This document shows, in pieces, positions 43,373-52,189 of a DNA stretch of 64,000 bases. The stretch comes from Clostridiales bacterium (GTDB lineage: Bacteria > Bacillota > Clostridia > Christensenellales > Pumilibacteraceae). How positions within the stretch are numbered: position 1 is the first letter of the stretch; each line of letters begins with the position of its first letter. The stretch lies in NCBI GenBank assembly GCA_022508485.1, contig JAFLVD010000005.1, forward strand, positions 1 to 64,000, read 5' to 3'. Under the pieces are notes generated by a model. That model saw nothing but the letters and a program-made list of their open reading frames with translations. It ran no database searches and was not told where the DNA came from. A program made the translations under genes and the position numbers.

Positions 43373-43424
43373 ACCAAACCCATCAGGACGTAGTTTCTTG
43401 CGTCAATTCACCTCCTAAACGACG

Positions 43425-43480
43425 CATTCTCCCGTTCCGCTGCTTAGTTATTCGGGACGGGGGAATGTTGTCGGTTTTTA
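43425..43480 (+). terminator. Probable terminator after the Big2 lipoprotein gene
   Basis: A 15-bp RNA stem (43425-43439 with 43453-43467) in which the two DNA mismatches become G-U pairs, with a 13-nt loop. A T-rich tract (GGTTTTTA) follows about 6 nt later. Confidence 0.55.
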
Positions 43481-43527
43481 TTCGTTTTCGGTTGCTTAGT
43501 GTTAAACACGGGCCGAAAATTCCGTTC

Positions 43528-43556
43528 GCATTAAAAATCAATTCGATTTTTAATGC
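43528..43556. promoter_or_regulatory. Perfect A+T-rich inverted repeat upstream of the second CBM9-like lipoprotein
   Basis: GCATTAAAAATC / GATTTTTAATGC, a perfect 12-bp inverted repeat with the 5-nt centre AATTC, 40 bp before the ATG at 43596. It may be a protein-binding site or a leader hairpin. I could not identify a convincing promoter in this 223-bp gap. Confidence 0.4.
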
Positions 43557-43595
43557 TACTACCGTAACTAAAACCTTTCGGAGGTTATGTATTAA

Positions 43596-46499
43596 ATGAA
43601 AAAGCGTTTGCTGTTTATTGTTATTGCGCTTATTGCGGCGCTCTCTTCCGTCCTTTTCTTCGCTTGCGCGGAAAAAGCCGACGAGGGCGTTAAGTATACG
43701 ATAAGCGTTGAAAAAGAGGGCGAGGGTACCGTTAAGGTCGCGTCGAGCGCAAAAGCCGGCAGCGAGGTTACCGTTACAATGTCGCCGTCCGACGGCTACC
43801 ACGTCGGTAGCGTTAAGGTAAACTCCAAAGCAATAGAATTCGAGGCGAATTCGGCTAAGTTTACCATGCCCGAAGAGGACGTTACGCTTGCCGTCGTGTT
43901 TGCCGAAAACACGTACGCATTGGAGATTGCGGAAGTCGTCGGCGGCACGGTTACCGCAGACCGCGATTCGTACAAGAGCGGCGACACCGTTACGCTTACC
44001 GTAACGCCCGGATACGGCTACGAGCTTGCCTCACTTAAAGTGGACGGAAGTTCCGTTACCGTTACAAACAACAAATACACCTTTACAATGCCCGGTAAGG
44101 CTGTTCCGGTCGAGGCGAGCTTCGATTGTTCGGTCGATACTAAGGCGCTTCCTTCTGGAAGTATGCTCACGCTTACCGCCGCCGCGCCTATTACGGCAGG
44201 GGTAGCCAAAGCCGAGCTTTTCGTTACGCTCGGCGACGACGCTGTTACCGTAACCGCGTACGTGGAGGACGGAAGTCCGATTGTGTCGAGCGACGGATTA
44301 AGGTTGTACTTCGGAACGAACGAATGGGCGAACAACGCCGTTTCGGACAAGAATTTTTACGTCAGCGCCACGCTCGACGGAACCCCCGAAGCGTACGTCG
44401 GCGACGACGGCGACTATTTACCTAAAGCGCAAGTAACGGGCGTAACCGTTACTTCGGAAGCGTGGAGTAAGGGAGAAAACAAAGTTTCCGGCTACATAAT
44501 TACCGTTTCGGTCGATTATGACAACCTTGCGGTTACGAGCGACACTTCCGCAAACCTTACCGTTTTACCGTATCTCGTAAACGCGGATAGGCGCGGTTCG
44601 CTTGCGGCGGTCGCAACCGTCGACAGCTATTACGACTACGCCAACCCCGACACGTACATGACTATTTCAGACTCCAAGCTCGTCAACAACCGTTACATGT
44701 TCGGTAAAGGCGTCGCAGGCTCGTACAAGAACGTGGTTTCTCAGGGCGCGCACTGGGACACAAGCCGCGACTACGAGGAAGGAAGCTCTAACTACAATAA
44801 CCGTCAGTTAAGGCTTACCGGCAACGACAACAGCGACAACAACATCGCGTTTTTCGCTTCCGCCGGTACGACGAGCTTCGTAAAGGCGACCTTCCAGGTA
44901 ACCGCGGTTTACAACGACGGCGACAAGTATCCCAAGTTCGGGCTTATGGCGTTTGACGCGAGCGCGCGCGACACCGGCGTGTTCTTCTACGTTGACGCGG
45001 AAATGACGGACAACAAAACGTCCGGCTTCGGTGTAAGCGATATTACCGGCACCAAGCTCGGCTATGCCACTAAGCGCGGCGCCTGGACGGGCGACTATAA
45101 GTCTATCGAATCCACGAACGGCGCGTACAACAGGACACTGCGCACCGTAACTATGGCTATGCTCTACAAAGACGGCGCAGTGTATATGTATAGGTATACG
45201 ACAAACTTACTCGGCGCGATTAACGGCACCGTACTCGTAGCGGCGGCGCCTCTTCGTACGGATGGCGAAGTCGTTATAGGTATCAAGTCGTTCGGCATTG
45301 GTCTTACCGTCAGCAGCTACGACGTAACCAACGACGAGAACAGCAGCTTTATAAGCGGACTTCCTCAGCGCACTAACGGCGAGACGATAGGCGACAGCCG
45401 CTCGGGCTTTATGTATACCGACGGCTGGGCTATCGACGGCGACACAGCTACCAACACAGGCAGCGCCAACCAGTACATTTTTGTAAGGGACGCGCTCTAC
45501 AACACCGATGTTTACGGCGAGGTTAACATCACTTCGCCCGAAAAGATAGACGGCACGAGTGAGGAATGGACCAAAGTCGGCATGGTGCTTAAAAACGATA
45601 AGTACAGTCTGTTCGGATATATCGACCTTGCTGACCAGACCAATCACAGCGAGTACGGCAGAGCGTTCTTTGCGGTTTACAACGAGACGAGCAAGTCCTG
45701 GACCGACTGGGCTAAGGGCAGGTCGGTGTACAAGAGCGACGTCATTAAGTCGAGCTACATCAATCTTGCTATCGCAAAGGTCGGGCAGGAAATGTACCTT
45801 ATCGTTAACGGCGAGATTGCCGTAACGTATTCCGACCCGAAGTATAAGGACGATGAATTCGTAGCCGGCGCCATGTCGTTTAACCGTAAGGCGACCGTTA
45901 AGGACGGCGTAGGCCTCTCCGGCGCGGCGGCTGTCCGCGAAAAGCTCGGAATAGAGCTTCCGAGCGACGTGGAGTTTGACGGCGTGCTCGACGACGATAT
46001 CTGGACGACCGCGGTTATGAATAACAAGCTCACAATCGAAGGCAAGAAGGGCACAAAGCTCGAGGTTGTTGCGGTGCTCGGCGATTCTGGCGTATATGTT
46101 GGCGTAACCATGCACGCAAAGTCCCCTTCGGGAAGATACACCCCGTCGCTTATATATAACACCGTAACGCATGCGGCGTTCCGCCTAAGCCACAGCGGCA
46201 CCGACGCGCAGTACATAGCCTTCTACAACGGCTTCGACGGCGACGTTACCGCGTCCGTTAATGCGCTCGGCGCGGCGGCTAAGTCGGTGAGAGGCACGGT
46301 GGACGGCGTCGAAGGGTATATTACGACGACCGAGTTCTTTATCCCGTTAAAAGCGTTCGGCGACGGCGCGGATACGGCGGATAAGCTTCCGTTCTACGTT
46401 CGCTCGTTCATGATCGACGACCAGACGACAATGCCCACCGTTTACTCCGGCAAGAAGGCGTATGTTACCGCCAACGGCTTGACTATGGAAAACGCGTAA
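43596..46499 (+). CDS. Second large surface lipoprotein with InlB-type repeats and a CBM9-like domain
   Basis: 967 residues. The lipobox FFAC gives Cys24. Two InlB B-like repeats (about 33-100 and 105-170) precede a CBM9-like sandwich (about 180-330) and a jelly-roll-like region (350-560). A further beta-rich region (580-760) and one C-terminal CBM9-like domain starting DGVLDDDIW (about 785-960) follow. The order and motifs such as SVDYDNLAV, NRQLRLTGND and IGIKSFGIGL closely parallel the 1186-residue protein at 16536, so the two are paralogues at opposite ends of the locus. It is probably a glycan-binding surface protein. It has a GGAGG site but a rather long 12-base spacing. A terminator follows at 46513-46546. 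Confidence 0.8.
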   Translation: MKKRLLFIVIALIAALSSVLFFACAEKADEGVKYTISVEKEGEGTVKVASSAKAGSEVTVTMSPSDGYHVGSVKVNSKAIEFEANSAKFTMPEEDVTLAVVFAENTYALEIAEVVGGTVTADRDSYKSGDTVTLTVTPGYGYELASLKVDGSSVTVTNNKYTFTMPGKAVPVEASFDCSVDTKALPSGSMLTLTAAAPITAGVAKAELFVTLGDDAVTVTAYVEDGSPIVSSDGLRLYFGTNEWANNAVSDKNFYVSATLDGTPEAYVGDDGDYLPKAQVTGVTVTSEAWSKGENKVSGYIITVSVDYDNLAVTSDTSANLTVLPYLVNADRRGSLAAVATVDSYYDYANPDTYMTISDSKLVNNRYMFGKGVAGSYKNVVSQGAHWDTSRDYEEGSSNYNNRQLRLTGNDNSDNNIAFFASAGTTSFVKATFQVTAVYNDGDKYPKFGLMAFDASARDTGVFFYVDAEMTDNKTSGFGVSDITGTKLGYATKRGAWTGDYKSIESTNGAYNRTLRTVTMAMLYKDGAVYMYRYTTNLLGAINGTVLVAAAPLRTDGEVVIGIKSFGIGLTVSSYDVTNDENSSFISGLPQRTNGETIGDSRSGFMYTDGWAIDGDTATNTGSANQYIFVRDALYNTDVYGEVNITSPEKIDGTSEEWTKVGMVLKNDKYSLFGYIDLADQTNHSEYGRAFFAVYNETSKSWTDWAKGRSVYKSDVIKSSYINLAIAKVGQEMYLIVNGEIAVTYSDPKYKDDEFVAGAMSFNRKATVKDGVGLSGAAAVREKLGIELPSDVEFDGVLDDDIWTTAVMNNKLTIEGKKGTKLEVVAVLGDSGVYVGVTMHAKSPSGRYTPSLIYNTVTHAAFRLSHSGTDAQYIAFYNGFDGDVTASVNALGAAAKSVRGTVDGVEGYITTTEFFIPLKAFGDGADTADKLPFYVRSFMIDDQTTMPTVYSGKKAYVTANGLTMENA

Positions 46500-46512
46500 T
46501 ACGTAGTTAAAT

Positions 46513-46546
46513 AAACACGCGACAGAATAACTGCCGCGTGTTTTTT
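46513..46546 (+). terminator. Rho-independent terminator closing the glycan locus
   Basis: AAACACGCG / CGCGTGTTT outer stem (46513-46521 with 46535-46543), an inner CAG/CTG, and a T run to 46546. Confidence 0.85.
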
Positions 46547-46627
46547 AATGGTTCCGACGGTTTTCCTTCGGTTATCACAGTGGAACCGTAATAATTTTTG
46601 CATGGTGAAATATTAAAATATAGGGGC

Positions 46628-46656
46628 TTGATTTTCGTTTCGTACTATGTTACAAT
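46628..46656 (+). promoter_or_regulatory. Promoter of the reductase/carbonic anhydrase pair
   Basis: TTGATT (46628-46633), a 17-bp spacer, and TACAAT (46651-46656) preceded by TGt. A GTGAGG site follows before the ATG at 46678. Confidence 0.7.
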
Positions 46657-46677
46657 TTATAAAAGTGAGGTTAAATT

Positions 46678-47802
46678 ATGTCTGATTGTTTCGGAAAGGA
46701 TATTCCTAAGCTCGGGTTCGGGCTTATGCGGCTACCGCGCAAAGGGCTGTCCGTGGACGTCGAGCACGTCAAGAAGATGGTCGATATGTTTTTGGAAGCC
46801 GGGTTTACCTATTTCGACACCGCGTTCGTTTACGGCAGTTCGGAAGAAGTAACAAAAAAGGCGCTCGTCGACCGCTATCCGCGCGACAGCTATACGCTTA
46901 CGACCAAGCTTAACGCGTTTATGAAGGCAGGCAACGAGAAAAACGCAAAAGCGCAATTCTATAAAAGCCTCGAACGCACCGGCGCGGGGTATTTCGATTT
47001 TTATTTACTCCACGCGCTTATGACGGTCAATTACAAGCTGTACGACAAATACCATATTTGGGACTTTGTAAAAGAACAAAAGGAAAAAGGGCTTATTAAG
47101 CATTTCGGTTTCTCTTTCCACGCGGGGCCTAAGCTTCTTGACAAGCTTCTCACTCTTCACCCCGAAGTCGATTTTATTCAGCTTCAGATAAACTACGCCG
47201 ACTGGGAAAATCCGTTTATTTCCTCGCGCGCCAACTACGAGGTCGCGCGTAAGCACGGAAAGTCGATAGTCGTTATGGAGCCGGTAAAGGGCGGCGTGCT
47301 TGCCGATCCGATGGTCAAGGTTAAAAAGCTGTTTAAAGACTATCACCCCGATATGTCTTGCGCCTCGTGGGCTATACGTTTTGCCGCGTCGCTCGACGGC
47401 GTTATGACCGTCCTTTCGGGAATGAGTAACGTAGAACAAATGGCTGACAACATTTCGTACATGAAGGACTTTAAGCCGCTCGACGGCGACGAGCAGCGCG
47501 TCATTCAGGAAGCACAACGCATTATGGGCAGGTCCAATACCATACCGTGCACGGCGTGCCATTACTGCGTTGACGGCTGTCCGAAAAAGATAAGTATTCC
47601 CGAAATCTTTTCGGCGGCAAACAAGCACGTCGGTAATGGTCAGGCGAAGGAAGCGGTCGAGGCGTACAAGGTCGCGACAAAAGAGGGCGGACTTGCATCC
47701 GAGTGTATCGCATGTAAACAGTGCGAGCGCGCTTGCCCTCAGCATCTTAAAATAACAGACTATCTTAAAAAGTGCGTCGACCTGCTCGAAGACAAAGAAT
47801 AA
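46678..47802 (+). CDS. Aldo/keto reductase with C-terminal 2x[4Fe-4S] ferredoxin domain
   Basis: 374 residues. The N-terminal AKR barrel (1-285) keeps the catalytic tetrad: D47 in YFDTAF, Y52 in VYGSSEE, K77 in TTKLNA and H112 in YLLHAL. The C-terminal part carries two clusters of the CxxCxxCxxxC type: C291, C294, C297, C301 and C343, C346, C349, C353. This fusion is common in anaerobes, where electrons may come from or go to ferredoxin rather than only NADPH. The substrate is unknown. It is followed after 12 bp by a carbonic anhydrase gene and shares its promoter at 46628-46656. Confidence 0.9.
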   Translation: MSDCFGKDIPKLGFGLMRLPRKGLSVDVEHVKKMVDMFLEAGFTYFDTAFVYGSSEEVTKKALVDRYPRDSYTLTTKLNAFMKAGNEKNAKAQFYKSLERTGAGYFDFYLLHALMTVNYKLYDKYHIWDFVKEQKEKGLIKHFGFSFHAGPKLLDKLLTLHPEVDFIQLQINYADWENPFISSRANYEVARKHGKSIVVMEPVKGGVLADPMVKVKKLFKDYHPDMSCASWAIRFAASLDGVMTVLSGMSNVEQMADNISYMKDFKPLDGDEQRVIQEAQRIMGRSNTIPCTACHYCVDGCPKKISIPEIFSAANKHVGNGQAKEAVEAYKVATKEGGLASECIACKQCERACPQHLKITDYLKKCVDLLEDKE

Positions 47803-47814
47803 AGGAACATAATT

Positions 47815-48366
47815 ATGAAACACGATAACATGACGGCGCTACAAGCCCTGCAATGCCTTAAAAACGGCAATAAACTGTACCTTGCCTCTTCCAATGCGGT
47901 CGGAAACACGTCGCCCGAAAGAAGGCTCGAAACCGCCCGAAACGGCCAACACCCTTATGCCGTAATAGTAGGCTGCGCCGATTCGCGCGTTATACCCGAA
48001 AGTATTTTTTGCGCCGGGATAGGCGATATTTTTGTTATTCGAGGCGCAGGCAACGTAATTGACGGCACCCAGCTCGGAAGCGTCGAATATGCGGTCGAGC
48101 ATCTCGGGACGAAGCTTGTCGTCGTGCTCGGGCATACCGGCTGCGGCGCGGTGGGTGCCGCAATGCACGAAAACTCAGGACACGTTAAGTGCATAACCGA
48201 CGAGATTAAGCGCGCAATCGGAGGCGAAACCGACGAGGTAAAGGCGAGCGTACTAAACGTAAAAAACAGCGTAAACGTGATTAAGAAAAATATAAGCGCG
48301 GACGGGCTTGAGGTGATAGGCGCGCTCTACCACACAGACAGCGGCGTTGTCGATTTTGAAATATGA
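47815..48366 (+). CDS. Beta-class carbonic anhydrase
   Basis: 183 residues, cytoplasmic. It interconverts CO2 and bicarbonate, supplying carboxylases or balancing pH. The zinc site is complete: C54 in VGCADSRV (with the D56-R58 dyad), H107 and C110 in LGHTGCGAV. The protein is short but includes the family's YHTDSGVVDFE C-terminus. It is co-transcribed with the aldo/keto reductase (12-bp gap, AAAGGAA site). A two-way terminator at 48382-48420 separates it from the convergent lipoprotein gene. Confidence 0.92.
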   Translation: MKHDNMTALQALQCLKNGNKLYLASSNAVGNTSPERRLETARNGQHPYAVIVGCADSRVIPESIFCAGIGDIFVIRGAGNVIDGTQLGSVEYAVEHLGTKLVVVLGHTGCGAVGAAMHENSGHVKCITDEIKRAIGGETDEVKASVLNVKNSVNVIKKNISADGLEVIGALYHTDSGVVDFEI

Positions 48367-48381
48367 TTTTTAGTAAATAAT

Positions 48382-48420
48382 AAAAGCACCGTTATGCTTA
48401 ATGCACAGCGGTGCTTTTTT
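48382..48420. terminator. Two-way terminator between convergent genes
   Basis: AAAAGCACCG / CGGTGCTTTT (48382-48391 with 48409-48418). T runs follow on the plus strand (TTTTTT) and, more loosely, on the minus strand (TTTTATTATTT). Confidence 0.8.
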
Positions 48421-48437
48421 GTCTGCTGACAAATAAA

Positions 48438-49361
48438 TCAGATTTCGGGTTGAGGGCAGATTTGGTATATCTGCTCTACGATTAAATCCAAGCTGTAATC
48501 CCACATAATCGGAATTACTGTCGTAAGCGTCGTAGTCGAGGAAGTTGTTGTCAGGACGTCGACGGGTGCGAACACGCTGCGGTCTCCGTCAAACAGCTCG
48601 TAGACATAGAACAGCGGCATAAAGTTGATATCTTCCTCCGCGCTTGTGGGCGGCGGAACTTCCTTAGCAGGGAAGCGTACCGTTACGATAAGCTCGTCGC
48701 CGTACTTAGAATGCCAGGTTTCGCCGACGAACAGATCGCCAAGCTGCTCTACGTCGTATCTTGTATTCGGATCGAGCGCCAAAGTGCCGTCGCTCTTTTT
48801 GGGAATGTTCCCGGAGAAGGAAATTTTAATATTGCCGTCATTAAAATGACTCGTTATATTGCCCATCCAGTTTACTTTTTCGATTGCGAAAGTGTGCTCG
48901 GCAGTCTTTACTTCCAGCTTGTCTACGGCAATAGCGACGTTGCAGTCCGGCGATTCCGTCATAAACGGCGCAAAAATAAACTGTACTTTTTGTTTGTCGG
49001 CAATATTGTTTTCGTCGTAAACAAAGTTGTACGAAACGATGTTTTCGTCTGTGATTGTGTTTATCACGGTGCCGTCGTCCTTTTTGAGCGTAAACTGAAC
49101 GTTAGGCATATATCCGCGCTCGCACGTCATGGTCATTCGTACGTTTTGGGAATACTCGGGCGTGTACGTGTATTTTATTATGTTGCCTTTGTCGTCCATT
49201 GAGTAGTTGGATTGAAGCGTTAGATCCAAAACGTGTTTTGGAAGCGTCGTCGGCGCGGTGTACGAGATGTTCATTTCGCCGTTGTCGGCGCAACCCGTCA
49301 TTGTGGGGAAGATCATGGCGGCGACAAGCGCCGAAATAATCAAGGCGGAAATCTTTTTCAT
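48438..49361 (-). CDS. Hypothetical lipoprotein, 307 aa
   Basis: Minus-strand gene. A type II signal peptide with lipobox MTGC (Cys24) leads to a mature domain of about 280 residues, rich in beta-prone segments, with no recognised motif. A Thr/Ser-rich stretch (LTTTSSTTTLTTV) lies near the C-terminus, and a Pro-rich EVPPPTSAEE marks a possible linker. An AGGAGGT site precedes the ATG. The divergent gap to 49552 holds promoters for both directions. It may take part in the same envelope processes as the acyl cluster, but the only evidence for that is position. Confidence 0.72.
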   Translation of the reverse strand: MKKISALIISALVAAMIFPTMTGCADNGEMNISYTAPTTLPKHVLDLTLQSNYSMDDKGNIIKYTYTPEYSQNVRMTMTCERGYMPNVQFTLKKDDGTVINTITDENIVSYNFVYDENNIADKQKVQFIFAPFMTESPDCNVAIAVDKLEVKTAEHTFAIEKVNWMGNITSHFNDGNIKISFSGNIPKKSDGTLALDPNTRYDVEQLGDLFVGETWHSKYGDELIVTVRFPAKEVPPPTSAEEDINFMPLFYVYELFDGDRSVFAPVDVLTTTSSTTTLTTVIPIMWDYSLDLIVEQIYQICPQPEI

Positions 49362-49391
49362 ATTATACCTCCTTGCCGTATGTTATTATCG

Positions 49392-49420
49392 ATTATAACA
49401 TAACCTTTCGGATATAGCAA
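49392..49420 (-). promoter_or_regulatory. Promoter of the minus-strand lipoprotein gene
   Basis: Read on the minus strand: TTGCTA, a 17-bp spacer, and TGtTATAAT (perfect -10 at 49392-49397, extended). Confidence 0.75.
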
Positions 49421-49479
49421 CACCTTTTTGAAAGTATGACACATTGTTGAAAATTTTATATACGAGCTTCGTTTTTTTA

Positions 49480-49508
49480 TTGACATTATCTCGTATATTT
49501 AGTAAAAT
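49480..49508 (+). promoter_or_regulatory. Promoter of the ligase-ACP / PlsC / LRAT-PPTase operon
   Basis: Perfect TTGACA (49480-49485), a 17-bp spacer, and TAAAAT (49503-49508), 43 bp before the ATG at 49552. Confidence 0.85.
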
Positions 49509-49551
49509 ATCTTTTGTATTAAAGCAAAATAAAAACGTGTAGGGAAAGGGT

Positions 49552-51501
49552 ATGTCGTCTGTATTAAAGGAATCGCTCGCAGGTCAAGGCTCGCTTAATA
49601 AGTTTGTTTCATATAAGCTGAAGCTTCTCGAAAAAACGGACAAGTCGTTGCGCTCGCTTTTCGAGCTTATGTTTTCCGAGTCGAATAACATAATAGGCGA
49701 GGAAACGGACGGATACAGAATTAAAAAGACCACTTACGGCGAGTCAAAGAAAAACGTCGCCGTAAAAACGGGGAAGATTATGCGCCTTCTCGAAGGCGTA
49801 GAGCTTAATTCCGTCGTCGGACTGTATCTTGAAAACTCGCTCGACTGGATAGAGTGCTTTTGGGCAATCCTTAAAGCCGGGTACAGACCCCTTCTTATGA
49901 ACTATCGGTTTGCGGACGAGCTGTCCGAGCAGGTTATTTCCGACTATTCGGTAAAAGCGGTTATCTCGCTCGATAAAGATTTTTCGGTATTAAACGTACA
50001 CCTTTCGGATATAGACGCGGTTGACAATCCGCTCGAAGCCGACGATAAGAGGTTTGCCGACGAGGTGCTTTTAATGTCGTCCAATACGTCGGACAATCTT
50101 AAAGTGTGCGCGTACACCGGCGAGCGGTTTTATTACCATATCCAAAACAGCTACGAGATTTTTAAGTCCAGCCCCTCGATAAAAAAGCATTATAAGGGCA
50201 GGCTTAAGCTTCTCACTTTTTTGCCGTTCTACCACGTTTTCGGACTCTTTGCGGTTTATATGTGGTTTTGTTTCTATTCGCGCACGCTCGTATTTTTGCG
50301 CGATATGTCCCCCAAGACCCTGCTTCACACGATAAAGCGGCACGAGGTAACGCACATATTTGCCGTGCCTATTCTTTGGGACAAGATTTACAAGACGGCA
50401 ATACCCACCATAAAAGAGCGCGGAGAAAAGCTTTACAATAAATTTTTACTGGGTATGCGACTTTCCGAAAAGCTGACGGGGCCTATCGGCAGAGCGTTTC
50501 GGAAAAAAGCGTTTAAAGAAGTGCGCGACAACCTTTTCGGCGAAAGTCCGATGTTTTTAATAAGCGGCGGCGGATATATTTCGCCCGACGTTCTTAAATT
50601 TATGAACGGTATCGGTTATCATCTCGTTAACGGCTACGGCACGACCGAGACCGGCATTACCTCGGTCGAGCTTTCCGAAAGCCTTAAAACGAGGATAGAA
50701 GGCTCTGTCGGCAAGCCGTTTACTCATATCGACTACACGATAAACGACGGCGGTGAGCTTGTTATCGGCGGAAAATCCCGTGCTAAAACGATTTACTCTA
50801 AGGGCGAGGCGGTTGAGCAGAACGACGACACGCCGTTCAACTCGCACGACCTTTTCCGCTTAGAGGGCGGAAGGTATTATATCGACGGACGCAAGGACGA
50901 TCTTATTATCGGCGCCAACGGCGAAAACCTTAATCCCGGTCTTATCGAGCCTAAGCTTTACGTAGACGGCGTTGAAACGCTCGCTCTCGTTCCGTCCAAG
51001 TCTAACAACGAAAACGCAATTCTTTTGGTCGAACCCCAAAAGAGCGTTTCGTTAAGCGGTATGCGCGCTCTGTACGAAAGAATTCTTGCGCGCGTTACGA
51101 AACTTAATCTTGCCGCGTCCGTCGAAAAGATTATACTCACCTCCACGCCGCTTATTATGGAAAACGATTTTAAGGTTAACCGTAAGCGCATGGCAAAGGC
51201 GGTCGAATGCGGCGCTCTTAAACTTCTCGACCTCGACCCGACGCGCGAGGCGCTCGACGAGGCGGACGGCGAAATGTTGGAGAGGGTGCGCGAGATTTTT
51301 GCAAACGCGCTCGGGAAAAAAACCGAGGACGTGGCGGCGGACGCCAACTTCTTTTTCGACCTCAGCGGAACCAGCCTCGAATATTTTACGGTTATCACAC
51401 AGGTTCAAAGCGAATTCGGCATATCCTTCCCGGCGGCGGCGCAGTCGAGTGCGTCGACCGTAGAGGAAGTTGTTTCTTATATTAAATCCAAACGCAGTTA
51501 A
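49552..51501 (+). CDS. Acyl-AMP ligase fused to a C-terminal acyl carrier domain
   Basis: 649 residues. Residues 1-560 are an ANL-superfamily adenylation domain. Core motif A5 is NGYGTTETG, A7/A8 is HDLFRLEGGRYYIDGRKDD, and the C-terminal catalytic Lys is likely the one in NDFKVNRKRMAK. The P-loop motif A3 is altered: SSNTSDNLK stands where SSGTTGxPK is expected. Residues about 575-649 are an acyl carrier domain whose phosphopantetheine Ser is S608 in DLSGTSLEYF. Such proteins activate a carboxylic acid with ATP and load it onto their own carrier. The PPTase needed to activate the carrier is encoded two genes downstream and an acyltransferase one gene downstream. The acid could be a fatty acid or an amino acid; lipid context favours a fatty acid. 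Confidence 0.85.
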   Translation: MSSVLKESLAGQGSLNKFVSYKLKLLEKTDKSLRSLFELMFSESNNIIGEETDGYRIKKTTYGESKKNVAVKTGKIMRLLEGVELNSVVGLYLENSLDWIECFWAILKAGYRPLLMNYRFADELSEQVISDYSVKAVISLDKDFSVLNVHLSDIDAVDNPLEADDKRFADEVLLMSSNTSDNLKVCAYTGERFYYHIQNSYEIFKSSPSIKKHYKGRLKLLTFLPFYHVFGLFAVYMWFCFYSRTLVFLRDMSPKTLLHTIKRHEVTHIFAVPILWDKIYKTAIPTIKERGEKLYNKFLLGMRLSEKLTGPIGRAFRKKAFKEVRDNLFGESPMFLISGGGYISPDVLKFMNGIGYHLVNGYGTTETGITSVELSESLKTRIEGSVGKPFTHIDYTINDGGELVIGGKSRAKTIYSKGEAVEQNDDTPFNSHDLFRLEGGRYYIDGRKDDLIIGANGENLNPGLIEPKLYVDGVETLALVPSKSNNENAILLVEPQKSVSLSGMRALYERILARVTKLNLAASVEKIILTSTPLIMENDFKVNRKRMAKAVECGALKLLDLDPTREALDEADGEMLERVREIFANALGKKTEDVAADANFFFDLSGTSLEYFTVITQVQSEFGISFPAAAQSSASTVEEVVSYIKSKRS

Positions 51502-51507
51502 AGGATT

Positions 51508-52179
51508 ATGTACAGATTTTTAAACGGACTCGTAAAGGCTACGGCATTTCCGGCATACTGGTTTTGCGCGCGAACAAAGGTGCATTACGAGGATAAAAAA
51601 GCTCAATCACGAAAGATAAAAGGCTCGGCGATAATCATTTCCAACCATACCTCGGTGTACGATTATGCGCTTATGCTGTTTTTGTTTTTCGGACGAACGC
51701 TGCGCTATCAGATGGCGGAGGTGCTGTTTAAGTCGAAGGGACTGGCGCGCTTTCTCAAAATGATGGGCGGAATATTTGTCGACAGAGATTCGTACGATTT
51801 TTCGTTCGTTACCGAGTCTATCGACATTCTCGATAAAAAGGGCGTAGTTGGTATTTTCCCCGAGTCGAGACTGGCTAAGCCGGGTGAAGAACGGCCTCTT
51901 CCGTTTAAGCCGAGCGTTACGTATATCGCACTCGAAAGCGGCGCGCCTATAATCCCTGTGTACACAAACGGCAGCTATTTCAGCGTTAAGCGCGCGCAGG
52001 TTATGATAGGCAAGCCCATTTACGTTCGCGACCTTTGGGACTCGACGCTCGACGAAAAGCAGAATATCGAGCGCATAACCGAAATGCTTAGGCAAAAAAT
52101 CATAGAGCTCGGCGAAAAGATGAAGGCGCTTAACGAAAAAAAGCGCAATTCTTCCGCCGCCGACTACGAAAAGAATTAG
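51508..52179 (+). CDS. PlsC-like 1-acyl-glycerol-3-phosphate acyltransferase
   Basis: 223 residues of the LPLAT family. Block I HxxxxD is H47-D52 in SNHTSVYDYA. Block II is seen around GGIFVDRDS (88-95), block III in FPESRLAKPGEERPLPF (117-133), and block IV near APIIPVY. The hydrophobic N-terminus should attach it to the inner membrane face. Canonical PlsC makes phosphatidic acid from lysophosphatidic acid. Here the acyl donor may be the carrier domain of the ligase encoded 6 bp upstream. Block III reads FPES rather than the commoner FPEGTRS, so the acceptor may be different. Confidence 0.85.
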   Translation: MYRFLNGLVKATAFPAYWFCARTKVHYEDKKAQSRKIKGSAIIISNHTSVYDYALMLFLFFGRTLRYQMAEVLFKSKGLARFLKMMGGIFVDRDSYDFSFVTESIDILDKKGVVGIFPESRLAKPGEERPLPFKPSVTYIALESGAPIIPVYTNGSYFSVKRAQVMIGKPIYVRDLWDSTLDEKQNIERITEMLRQKIIELGEKMKALNEKKRNSSAADYEKN

Positions 52180-52189
52180 AGGATATTAT

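Noticed and set aside
43409..43416. CACCTCCT, identical to the anti-Shine-Dalgarno tail of 16S rRNA
   Set aside because: No rRNA sequence surrounds it. On the minus strand it reads AGGAGGTG but leads only to a seven-codon frame, so it is probably chance.
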